Shown here piece after piece: positions 1-6,393 of a stretch of 7,116 nucleotides of DNA. Within the stretch, counting starts at the first letter, position 1. Every line of letters starts with the position of its first letter. The translations under genes and the position numbers were made by a program. The notes beneath the pieces are model-generated. The model was not told the DNA's origin and ran no database searches. It was given only the letters and a program-made list of their open reading frames with translations. Source of the DNA: Bacteroidia bacterium (GTDB lineage: Bacteria > Bacteroidota > Bacteroidia > Bacteroidales > Prolixibacteraceae); assembly GCA_025358395.1 (NCBI GenBank), contig JANYJT010000258.1, positions 1 through 7,116 of the forward strand, given 5' to 3'.

Positions 1-525
1 GTTGAAGCGGAGCAAAAAATAAGTACTGTTTTCAAAAGGGAGGAACTTTTAAAGGGTCACTTTCTCTATAAGCAAGGCGAAATCTGCCAGTACATTTTTT
101 ACATCGAAAAGGGGTGTGCAAGAGTATTCTATTATACAGAAACCGGGAAGGAAATTACCCAATGGTTTTTCGCTGAGAATGGTTTTTTGACTGCAGTCGA
201 TAGCTTCTATCACCACAAACCAACCATGGTTTATTGCGAATTGCTTGAAGATTCTGTGATCTATTCATTGAAATACACCGACATGGAGACCATGTTGAAT
301 GAAAATCATAACATGGCCAATCTCGCATTTCATGTGGTTTATGAATTGGCCAAGCAACTGTCCCAATACATTATAGGTTTAAAATTTCAGAGTGCTGAGG
401 ATCGCTACAAGACTTTAATGAAAGAATATCCTCAGATTTTTCAACGGGCCAAACTTGGCCATATTGCCTCTTTTTTAGGTCTTACCCAGGAGACGTTGAG
501 TAGAATAAGGGCAGGCAAACAATAA
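1..525 (+). CDS. Crp/Fnr-family transcriptional regulator (5'-truncated by window edge)
   Basis: The frame is open from base 1 to the TAA at 523-525, giving 174 residues. The true start lies left of the window, probably 15-25 codons away if the protein has the usual ~190-200 residues; this is inference. Residues ~15-110 look like a cyclic-nucleotide-binding-type beta-roll: YKQGE at 23-27, FYIEKGCARVFYY at 33-45, then GKEITQWFF and the DSFYHHKP stretch usual in Bacteroidota members. A dimerisation helix follows at ~100-130. The C-terminal winged helix-turn-helix includes HIASFLGLTQETLSRIR, and the recognition helix carries E, S and R (codons 490, 499, 502) in the E-x-x-S-R spacing by which FNR reads TTGAT half-sites. 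The residues that would show whether it binds an Fe-S cluster, haem or a nucleotide cannot be judged, because the N-terminus is missing. An FNR-type palindrome lies 13 bp beyond the stop. The signal sensed is unknown. Confidence 0.93.
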   Translation, partial: VEAEQKISTVFKREELLKGHFLYKQGEICQYIFYIEKGCARVFYYTETGKEITQWFFAENGFLTAVDSFYHHKPTMVYCELLEDSVIYSLKYTDMETMLNENHNMANLAFHVVYELAKQLSQYIIGLKFQSAEDRYKTLMKEYPQIFQRAKLGHIASFLGLTQETLSRIRAGKQ

Positions 526-538
526 TTCACATTCAACT

Positions 539-564
539 CATTTTTTGATCCAGATCAAAAAATG
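539..564. promoter_or_regulatory. Perfect palindrome containing a consensus FNR-type operator
   Basis: Two perfect 12-bp arms (539-550 and 553-564) are separated by CA. The inner 14 bp, 545-558, read TTGAT-CCAG-ATCAA, an exact match to the TTGATN4ATCAA consensus known for FNR-class regulators. It sits between the Crp/Fnr gene stop and the start of the outer-membrane protein gene. The outer parts are T6 on the left and A6 on the right. This is the reverse of an intrinsic terminator on either strand (no T-run after the stem), and the two-base spacer disfavours an RNA hairpin, so a dimer-binding DNA site is the better reading. Which protein binds it is inference; the adjacent regulator is the obvious candidate. 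Confidence 0.72.
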
Positions 565-575
565 CTGCTGAGCGA

Positions 576-583
576 TACTTTTC
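576..583 (+). promoter_or_regulatory. Possible Bacteroidota-type -7 element for the outer-membrane protein gene
   Basis: TACTTTTC matches the Bacteroidota sigma-ABfr -7 consensus TAnnTTTG at all but the last fixed position. No TTTG -33 element occurs at the usual 19-21 bp spacing upstream; the nearest TTTG (544-547) is inside the palindrome, 28 bp away. If transcription starts near 588-592, the centre of the FNR-type box (551-552) would lie about 37-41 bp upstream, close to the class II activation position. A poor -33 would fit an activator-dependent promoter. This rests on a short motif and is tentative. Confidence 0.25.
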
Positions 584-613
584 CTTTGCATCACAAATCA
601 TTTAAGAAAAGTT

Positions 614-1225
614 ATGCAAACAATTAAGTATGTTTTTTATGCCTTCGTACTCGTATTCATTTCAAGTACATCTTTCGCCCAGATCAATTATGGTATCCGG
701 AATGGGATAGCAGTGACCACTTTTGCACCCAAAGGAAATTTGCCTGATAACAACAATGTTACTTTCTCCTACACGGCAGGCGCCTTCCTCGACTTACCCA
801 TCAGCAAGTCATGGTTCATTCAGCCGGAGATCAACTATGTTCGAAAAGGGCGTAGCCAGGAGACCAGTGAGCTTTTCACAAGCATCCAAACGGATTACAT
901 GGTACACTATCTGCAGGTGCCGGTGCTTTTACAGTTCCGCGACAACGAGATGAAGGACGATCATGGCTACATTTTATATGTCAATGCCGGTCCCTACACA
1001 GCATTCGCGCTGGATGATCAGTATAAACCAAGTCTCGCCAACATGCCTGCCACAAGCAAAAAGAACGACTGGGGAGCAACTATTGGAATTGGCATGCAGA
1101 CGCCAATATGTGGAAAAGATATTCGTTTCGATCTCAGATATGACATGGGCCTTGCCGAAATTGCCAACCAGCCAACCGATTACCGGTCCAAGGCATTGAG
1201 CTTTACCGTTGGAATTTCATTGTAA
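614..1225 (+). CDS. PorT-family outer-membrane beta-barrel protein
   Basis: The 203-residue protein begins with a clear Sec signal peptide: a basic residue at K5, a hydrophobic stretch at ~6-18, and a likely cleavage after A22 (SFA|QIN). The mature part (~181 residues) has alternating polar/hydrophobic strands with aromatic ends, for example YTAGAFLDLPI, WFIQPEINYVRKG, MVHYLQVPVLLQF, ILYVNAGPYTAFAL and FDLRYDMGLAEI. It ends in a strand-like segment, ALSFTVGISL. The strand pattern LDLPI..SWFIQPEINYVRKG..YLQVPVLLQF is typical of the outer-membrane beta-barrel (PorT/OMP_b-brl_2) family, which has about eight strands. The substrate is unknown; many members are structural or small porin-like proteins. 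The ATG at 614 is supported by the signal peptide, and no Shine-Dalgarno is visible (AAGAAAAGTT precedes it). It follows the FNR-type palindrome by 49 bp and precedes the efflux operon by 76 bp. No convincing terminator lies in that gap, so co-transcription with the channel gene is possible. Confidence 0.88.
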   Translation: MQTIKYVFYAFVLVFISSTSFAQINYGIRNGIAVTTFAPKGNLPDNNNVTFSYTAGAFLDLPISKSWFIQPEINYVRKGRSQETSELFTSIQTDYMVHYLQVPVLLQFRDNEMKDDHGYILYVNAGPYTAFALDDQYKPSLANMPATSKKNDWGATIGIGMQTPICGKDIRFDLRYDMGLAEIANQPTDYRSKALSFTVGISL

Positions 1226-1301
1226 AAACACAGGTTTCTCTGTCGGATAGCCTGATCTATAACTCTTCCGGCTGTCTGTAGTATCCTAATCAAAGTACAT
1301 T

Positions 1302-2825
1302 ATGCGCATTCCAAATTTCTCAGGAATCCGGTGGTTTTTTCTGTTGACGTTTTCATTTTTTTCTTCTCAGACTTTCAGCGCTGATCCTCAGAAAATAACT
1401 TTTGAAGAAGCACTTCGGATCACTCTTCAAAACAATTTCCAAATGAAACAGGCAGACCATCACCTGTTGCAAATGGAAAAGGAGATGATGGCGGCCCGGG
1501 GTCTGCACTTGCCCATGATAACCCTGAATGCCGGATATAGCCTGTTAGAAGACCGGATTCATTTTGACCTTTCTCCTGTTCAGGATGCCCTGATTCCATT
1601 GTACCAAACCCTCGGAAATTATGGCGTATTTAGTGGGGTTCCAAATCCTGATCCTGCCACCAAAAGTCAGGTGCCGATTTTGCCTGATTATATTTCCACT
1701 CAGGCAGTAAGGCAGAAAATGGTCGACGGATTGAATCAGGTAAAAAGTGCCGAATGGGATCTTACCATCCAGAAGAAACAGTTTGGTACACTTTCAGCAG
1801 GAATTATGTGGCCAATTTTTACCGGCGGAAAGATCAATGCGGCAAATAAAGCTGCCCAAATCAAATATGAGGCCGTCGGACTCGAAAATATTCAGAAATC
1901 ATATGAATTAACCAACGAACTCGTTGATCGGTATTTTGGTATGGTATTGGCCCAAAAGGCTTTGATTGTCAGAAGAGATGTCCAGGCAACAATGGAGCAG
2001 CATCTGCGCGATGCGGGAAAATTGCTGGAACAGGGACAAATAGCCCATGTGGAGCTGCTGAACTCAAAACTTAATCTGGCGGAGTCGGAACGTGAATTTC
2101 GAAAGTCGATGAGGCAAAATGATGTACTGAATGAAGCATTGCTCAATACTTTGGCAGAAAAAAACATCTCTTTTGTTCAGCCGGTTACCAATCTTTTTTA
2201 CCTGGATTCGCTCGAAAATGTTGACTATTTCTACAGGAAAGCCATGGAGAAAAGTCCCTTGATGGCTCAGGTAAACAAGAAAAGGGAACTGGCTGTTGAA
2301 GGTTATAAAGCGGAGAAATCCGGTCGGCTGCCAAGTATTGCCCTAACCGGGATGTACGATATTGCAAACAAGGATCTTTCTCCATTTTTACCCAGCTACA
2401 TGGTGGGCGTCGGACTGAAATGGAACCTGTTTGAGGGTTTTTCGCAAAACAGAAAAATCAAGGCAATGGGCTATCAAAAGTTGCAGGCCGAAGATTATTA
2501 CCAAAAAGTTTCGTCCGACATTCGTTCGGCTATCAACAAATACTACCAGGAATTGTGCATGTACCGTGAACAGCTGAAAATGCTTGATGCGTCGCTGGAA
2601 CTTGCCGGCGAATATTTCAGGGTACGAAATAAGGCTTTCAGCGAAGGAATGGCCACTTCAACTCAAGTAGCTGATGCCTCGCTTTTTTTGGCCAAATCGC
2701 AGATTGACCGGCTTCAAACCATGTATGGTTACGATGTTTCGCTGTCGAAATTGCTTTATTACGCTGGCCTTACGGATCAATTTATTGCATACATGAATCG
2801 GGCCGAAGTTCATTCATTTCATTAG
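1302..2825 (+). CDS. TolC-family outer-membrane efflux channel
   Basis: This 507-residue protein is close to the family's usual ~430-500 residues. A signal peptide runs to about A27 (TFSA|DPQ). TolC proteins form a trimeric beta-barrel plus an alpha-helical periplasmic duct that docks on an HlyD-type adaptor. The expected internal duplication is visible: ITFEEALRITLQNN opens the first half; PIFTGGKINAANKAA (171-185) pairs with NLFEGFSQNRKIKAM (375-389) as the second strand of each half; and LLEQGQIAHVELLNSKLNLA (241-260) pairs with AFSEGMATSTQVADASLFLA (445-464) in the helical hairpins. First strands are near 70-80 and 342-352. The first extracellular loop is long (~86-150, proline-rich, with PNPDPATKSQVPILPDY) while the second is short (~353-368). 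It is the first gene of a four-gene block; the adaptor starts 40 bp after its stop. Exported substrates cannot be told from this gene. Confidence 0.95.
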   Translation: MRIPNFSGIRWFFLLTFSFFSSQTFSADPQKITFEEALRITLQNNFQMKQADHHLLQMEKEMMAARGLHLPMITLNAGYSLLEDRIHFDLSPVQDALIPLYQTLGNYGVFSGVPNPDPATKSQVPILPDYISTQAVRQKMVDGLNQVKSAEWDLTIQKKQFGTLSAGIMWPIFTGGKINAANKAAQIKYEAVGLENIQKSYELTNELVDRYFGMVLAQKALIVRRDVQATMEQHLRDAGKLLEQGQIAHVELLNSKLNLAESEREFRKSMRQNDVLNEALLNTLAEKNISFVQPVTNLFYLDSLENVDYFYRKAMEKSPLMAQVNKKRELAVEGYKAEKSGRLPSIALTGMYDIANKDLSPFLPSYMVGVGLKWNLFEGFSQNRKIKAMGYQKLQAEDYYQKVSSDIRSAINKYYQELCMYREQLKMLDASLELAGEYFRVRNKAFSEGMATSTQVADASLFLAKSQIDRLQTMYGYDVSLSKLLYYAGLTDQFIAYMNRAEVHSFH

Positions 2826-2865
2826 GGATGATGAATTATTGGCTAAACACATTTGGAATCAAACC

Positions 2866-3864
2866 ATGATTAAATCAAGGAAATTTATCATTGGAGGCGC
2901 ACTGGCATCGTTGCTGCTTTTTATTGTCTATGCGATCATCCTCGTTAGCAGGCCTGTCCCACTGGAAATTCAGGGCGAAGTGGAAGCGACTCAGATCAAA
3001 GTTGCTTCGAAACTGATAGGACGCATTGACAGTCTGGCTGTTAAAAAGGGAGACGAAGTTGTTCCGGGTATGATGCTTTTTACCATCAGTTCGCCGGAAA
3101 TAGAGGCAAAATTCAGTCAGGCATCTGCTGTGCGAAAAGCGGTTGGTGCTCAGCGCGACAAAGCCTTTAATGGCGCACAAAAAGAAGACATTCAGGCTGC
3201 GGGCAACAGTTGGCAATCAGCTCTGGCTGCGGCCGAATTTGCCAAAAAGAGCTATTCGCGGATACTAAATCTTTACAAGGATGGCGTCATTCCAGAGCAG
3301 CAGAAAGATGAGGCCGAAACGAAAATGAGAGCCGCCACCGAGACAGAGAAAGCCGCCCGGTCGCTCTACGAAAAGGCAAAGAATGGCGCTAGAATTGAAG
3401 ACAAAGATGCTGCCGGAGCCCTTGTTTTACAGGCAGATGGTGTCATCAGCGAAGTCACTTCATACCTAAGAGAGCGCAGGATTACTTCACCAATTAAAGG
3501 TGAAATTGCCAACATTCTTGCCGAGAGGGGCGAGCTCATCACGGCAGGTTATCCTGTTGTAACCATCGTTGATTTGTCTGATATCCGGGTCGCATTTAAT
3601 CTTCGTGAAGACCTTCTGTCAGTGATTAAGAAGGGGAGCATCATTCCGGCCCGATTTCCGTCGTTAGGCATGAAAGAGGTTCAGCTCAAAGTAACCTACA
3701 TCAATGTGCTCGGAGATTTTGCGACCTGGAATGCCACAAAAACCAGAGGTGATTTTGATCGGAAGACGTTTGAAATCCATGCGGTTCCGTTGACTCAAAC
3801 TGAAGGACTGCGACCTGGAATGAGCGCGATAGTAAACTGGGATCAGGTAGGGAAAGGAAACTAG
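2866..3864 (+). CDS. HlyD-family periplasmic adaptor (membrane fusion protein, YbhG-like)
   Basis: The 332-residue protein bridges inner-membrane permeases to the TolC-type duct. An N-terminal membrane anchor spans ~7-27. The first lipoyl half follows (LEIQGEVEATQIKVASKLIGRI, ~33-54, through LAVKKGDEVVPGMMLFTIS, 57-75). A long helical hairpin spans ~76-205, then the second lipoyl half (ITSPIKGEIANILAERGE, 206-223) and a beta-barrel domain to ~325. NGAQKEDIQAA (102-112) and NGARIEDKDAA (173-183) are a near-repeat on the two hairpin arms, as in YbhG-type adaptors. At the hairpin tip the TolC-docking RLS pattern is present as R132 and L136, but the serine position holds P143. I chose the ATG at 2866 because a short basic stretch then precedes the anchor; an in-frame TTG at 2839 would add nine residues. 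The permease start lies three bases past its stop. Confidence 0.92.
   Translation: MIKSRKFIIGGALASLLLFIVYAIILVSRPVPLEIQGEVEATQIKVASKLIGRIDSLAVKKGDEVVPGMMLFTISSPEIEAKFSQASAVRKAVGAQRDKAFNGAQKEDIQAAGNSWQSALAAAEFAKKSYSRILNLYKDGVIPEQQKDEAETKMRAATETEKAARSLYEKAKNGARIEDKDAAGALVLQADGVISEVTSYLRERRITSPIKGEIANILAERGELITAGYPVVTIVDLSDIRVAFNLREDLLSVIKKGSIIPARFPSLGMKEVQLKVTYINVLGDFATWNATKTRGDFDRKTFEIHAVPLTQTEGLRPGMSAIVNWDQVGKGN
3851..3859 (+). promoter_or_regulatory. Ribosome binding site of the first permease gene
   Basis: GGAAAGGAA is purine-rich and ends 8 bases before the ATG at 3868, inside the last codons of the adaptor gene. It contains AGGA, a partial Shine-Dalgarno match, and supports ATG 3868 as the start. 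The adaptor stop (3862-3864) falls between this site and the start, so translation of the two genes is probably coupled. Confidence 0.5.
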
Positions 3865-3867
3865 CTG

Positions 3868-5067
3868 ATGCCATTCAAGGAATCCATTCGAAGGATGGCT
3901 GAGTCATCACTTTCCGGGGTAATCATCCGGGAACTGCGGAGAATATCCTCCAGCCGGGTGCTGCTTTTTACCACGATAGTTGGTCCGGTGGTATCTTTTA
4001 TTCTGGTAAGTTGGATGTTCTCTTCAGCAGTAGTCCGGGATCTGCCGGTGACAGTGGTCGACATGGACCAGACCCAACTATCGCGCAAAATTGCCCGATT
4101 GGTGGATGCCATTCCGGCGACAGACATCATTTACAAATCCATTTCGCTCGGAGAAGCAAAAGAAAAAATGTTGTCAGGCGAAGTGGATGCCGTGATTTAC
4201 CTCCCCGAAGGATTGGAGAAATCAGTCCAAAAAGGAGCACAGTCGGAGCTCGCACTGTACCTGAACAACACCAATGTGGTGAAAGGCGGAATGCTTAAAT
4301 CGCAATTGCTGAATGTTTTATCCTCCATTTCGGCCGGAATAAAAATCCAGACGATGATCAGGAAAGGTATGACCCCGGAAGCTGCTGTGCAAAAAGCCCA
4401 GCCCATTAAACCCGATGTTCACCTACTGTTTAATCCGTATGGAAACTATACCTATTTCCTGATGATGGGCTTGCTGCCACTGCTTGCGGTGGTCTTTATT
4501 TTTATGGGAACTTCGTATGCTGTCGGCATCGAAATGAAGGACGGAACGGCCCTGGAATGGATGAAAGTAGCGGAAGGCAGCTCCGTGGTGGCGATGATCG
4601 GGAAGTTGATTCCATACCTATTGTTTTTTTTTGCAGACCTTATGTTCCTGAATATTTTGATGATAAAAGAGATGGGAATGCCCCTGAACGGATCATTGGC
4701 GCTCATTCTCATCTCAGAATTTTTGCTGATTTTGGCCTATCAGGCTATGGCAATCCTCCTGCTTACCCTCACCATCAACCTGCGGTTAACACTCTCCCTG
4801 GGCAGTGCCTACACCATGATGGCGCTGACTTTCTCGGGACTGACATTTCCCGCCATGGGGATGCCATTGATGGCCAAACTGTTTTCGGTTGTATTTCCAT
4901 ACACGTTTTTTCTGAATGTGTTTTTGAGTCAGTCGCTTCGCGGAGAGCCGGTTCACGAAAGTATTCCATCCCTATTGCTGATGTTAATTTTTATCCTTAC
5001 AGGTATCCTTGGGTTTCCGTTTTTCAAGAAAAGGATGAATGATGAAAGATGGAGGACCAAAGAATGA
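3868..5067 (+). CDS. ABC-2-type transport permease, first of a tandem pair
   Basis: The 399-residue protein has the YbhR/YbhS-type topology (ABC2_membrane_3 family): a cytoplasmic N-terminus, membrane span 1 at ~31-53, a large periplasmic domain at ~54-193, then about five spans near 194-220, 241-265, 275-302, 308-330 and 367-387. The start of the periplasmic domain, VVRDLPVTVVDMDQTQLSR (55-73), and FNPYGNY at its end (188-194) are hallmark segments of this family. After span 2, the cytoplasmic loop reads EMKDGTALEWM (222-232). It resembles the E-x-x-x-G-T-x-x-E-x-L coupling-loop motif that contacts the ATPase in ABC-2 exporters, and GK (245-246) before span 3 is also typical. No ATP-binding motif (Walker A or ABC signature) occurs in the protein. 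It is likely the inner-membrane part of an efflux complex with the adaptor and channel upstream, paired with the next gene as a heterodimer. Confidence 0.93.
   Translation: MPFKESIRRMAESSLSGVIIRELRRISSSRVLLFTTIVGPVVSFILVSWMFSSAVVRDLPVTVVDMDQTQLSRKIARLVDAIPATDIIYKSISLGEAKEKMLSGEVDAVIYLPEGLEKSVQKGAQSELALYLNNTNVVKGGMLKSQLLNVLSSISAGIKIQTMIRKGMTPEAAVQKAQPIKPDVHLLFNPYGNYTYFLMMGLLPLLAVVFIFMGTSYAVGIEMKDGTALEWMKVAEGSSVVAMIGKLIPYLLFFFADLMFLNILMIKEMGMPLNGSLALILISEFLLILAYQAMAILLLTLTINLRLTLSLGSAYTMMALTFSGLTFPAMGMPLMAKLFSVVFPYTFFLNVFLSQSLRGEPVHESIPSLLLMLIFILTGILGFPFFKKRMNDERWRTKE
5051..5055 (+). promoter_or_regulatory. Strong Shine-Dalgarno GGAGG for the second permease
   Basis: GGAGG lies inside the 3' end of the first permease gene, with 8 bases between it and the ATG at 5064. 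That ATG overlaps the upstream TGA as ATGA (5064-5067). The site decides the start: the alternative in-frame ATG at 5049 overlaps the GGAGG itself and has no such site at the right distance. It is the strongest Shine-Dalgarno in the window and suggests re-initiation that keeps the two permeases at matched levels. Confidence 0.7.
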
Positions 5068-6263
5068 GAAAACATTTGAATCAACTTCAAGCCGGGTTAA
5101 GTCAAATTGAACAGGCATTTCAACAGGAATGGCATGCAATCATTCACAGCCGGGGTGCCATTCTGATTCTTTTTTTCGCCGTTTGGATCTATCCCCTGGT
5201 CTATTCCTTTGCCTACCAGAACAATGTCATCCGTGATATTCCGATTTCGCTCGCAGATCAGGATCATACTGCCTTAAGCAGGCAAATTGTGCGCATGATT
5301 GGGGCTACGCAGGAAGTGGAAGTCAAGCAGGAAACCGGCAATTTCAGTGAGGCCGAGCAACGCTTTTGGGACGGAGAATCCAAAGGCATCATCCTCATTC
5401 CGGCTGAATTTGAGAAAAAGATCCTTCGCGGGGAACAGGCATCTATCGGGATTTACTGCGATGCCAGCTATTTTCTCATTTATAAAGAGACTCTAAACGG
5501 AGCGCTTCGTGCCACCGGTACTTTGTCGGCCGGCATTGAAATCAAGCGTTTGATGGCTTCCGGCTTGACCATGGAAATGGCAAAGATGCAGAGGGAGCCA
5601 TTGTCCATCAGAACTTTTACACTTTATAATCCGGCAGGATCCTATGGCTCGTATGTGATGCCCGGACTAATTCCGGTGATTTTGCAACAGACACTTCTTG
5701 TTGGCATCGGGATGATAGGTGGCAGTCGACGGGAACGTCAAAAAATGGTTGCAACTTCAAAAAATCATGAAGGATCGTCCATCTTTTTTACCCTCACCGG
5801 TAAATCGCTTGCTTATTTTGCGCTTTATAGTTTCAACCTGATTTTTACCCAGATTATCCTGGCCAGGTGGTTTAATTTCCCGGATAAGGGCTCGGTAATA
5901 GATGAGGCTTTGCTGATGATTCCCTTTCTTTTTTCAGTCATTTTTATGGGACTGACCGTTTCCTTGCTTTTAACTCGCAGAGAACATTCCATCATGATGC
6001 TGGTATTTCTTTCGCCGGTGGTACTTTTCCTCAGTGGAATGTCCTGGCCGGCGACCTCACTTCCGCCTGTGCTGTATCAACTGGCACATATTGTCCCGAC
6101 AACCTCCATGATTCCTGCCTATCTTCGCATTCGGACGATGGGCGCGACTCTTCCGGATGTAAAATCAGAGTTCATGTTCATGACGATTCAGATGGTGGTT
6201 TATGGGGCATTGGCCATGCTTAGCTACCGGATATTCCTCCATCGAAAGAGTACGGATGTTTGA
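5064..6263 (+). CDS. ABC-2-type transport permease, second of a tandem pair
   Basis: With the start at 5064 the protein has 399 residues, exactly the length of its upstream neighbour. Membrane span 1 is at ~31-52 and the periplasmic domain at ~53-193 opens with VIRDIPISLADQDHTALSR (55-73) and closes with YNPAGSYGSY (188-197). Further spans lie near 198-219, 240-267, 281-304, 308-327 and 369-388. RD-x-P (57-60), LSR (71-73), SAGI (155-158), NP (189-190) and EGSS (236-239) fall at identical positions in both permeases. The cytoplasmic loop after span 2 (GSRRERQKMVATSKNHEGSS) lacks the G-T-x-x-E motif kept in the first permease, so the two halves may contact a partner differently. The protein has no ATP-binding motifs. 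It overlaps the previous gene by four bases (ATGA), and an upstream in-frame ATG at 5049 would add five residues. It is the last gene of the efflux block. Confidence 0.93.
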   Translation: MRKHLNQLQAGLSQIEQAFQQEWHAIIHSRGAILILFFAVWIYPLVYSFAYQNNVIRDIPISLADQDHTALSRQIVRMIGATQEVEVKQETGNFSEAEQRFWDGESKGIILIPAEFEKKILRGEQASIGIYCDASYFLIYKETLNGALRATGTLSAGIEIKRLMASGLTMEMAKMQREPLSIRTFTLYNPAGSYGSYVMPGLIPVILQQTLLVGIGMIGGSRRERQKMVATSKNHEGSSIFFTLTGKSLAYFALYSFNLIFTQIILARWFNFPDKGSVIDEALLMIPFLFSVIFMGLTVSLLLTRREHSIMMLVFLSPVVLFLSGMSWPATSLPPVLYQLAHIVPTTSMIPAYLRIRTMGATLPDVKSEFMFMTIQMVVYGALAMLSYRIFLHRKSTDV

Positions 6264-6393
6264 TGATTTCCCTGTTCCGTCAAGATTGATAAAGTGCTTT
6301 TTTTTTACGCTGTCATCGGTTACTTTTAGCCAGGCAAAAATGGGCCATTGAGTTATCCGCTAACAAGCTTTAAAACATGAAACTTTACACCTG
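6264..6393. other. Intergenic region between the efflux operon and the sulfate-exporter-like gene
   Basis: This 130-bp gap separates the second permease from the next gene. It holds a run of nine T (6298-6306) with no GC-rich stem before it, so I do not call a terminator. TACTTTTA at 6321-6328 matches the Bacteroidota -7 consensus TAnnTTTG except in the last base, but no clear -33 element is present. A five-codon ORF (6377-6394, MKLYT) ends in a TGA that overlaps the next start as TGATG. The length and the T-run suggest that the next gene is separately transcribed, which is inference. Confidence 0.4.

Noticed and set aside
187..525. Start of the Crp/Fnr gene at TTG 187
   Set aside because: The frame is open to the left edge and the upstream 62 codons encode the expected beta-roll of the sensory domain, so the gene is cut by the window and does not start at 187.
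539..564. The palindrome as an intrinsic terminator of the regulator gene
   Set aside because: On both strands the T-run precedes the stem and the A-run follows, the reverse of a terminator, and the spacer is only two bases.
1289..1293. ATCAA upstream of the channel gene as a second FNR-type site
   Set aside because: Only one half-site is present; the partner position reads AGTAT, two of five matches to TTGAT.
2839..2865. TTG 2839 as start of the adaptor gene
   Set aside because: An ATG 27 bases downstream gives a standard short cytoplasmic tail before the membrane anchor; the extra residues AKHIWNQT look unlike a family N-terminus. The TTG cannot be fully excluded.
1892..4130. Several antisense ORFs of 66-113 codons inside the channel, adaptor and permease genes
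   Set aside because: They mirror real genes on the opposite strand, carry no recognisable motif and have no start context.
4557..5042. 161-codon overlapping + strand ORF inside the first permease gene
   Set aside because: It lies wholly within a strongly supported membrane-protein gene in another frame and its translation shows no domain or membrane pattern.
6286..6306. Nine-T run after the second permease as a rho-independent terminator
   Set aside because: Only AAAGTGCTTT precedes it, a three-to-four base-pair AT-rich stem, too weak to call.
6321..6328. TACTTTTA as promoter of the YeiH-like gene
   Set aside because: It fits the -7 consensus apart from the last base, but no -33 element is visible at the proper distance, so it is only mentioned in the intergenic entry.
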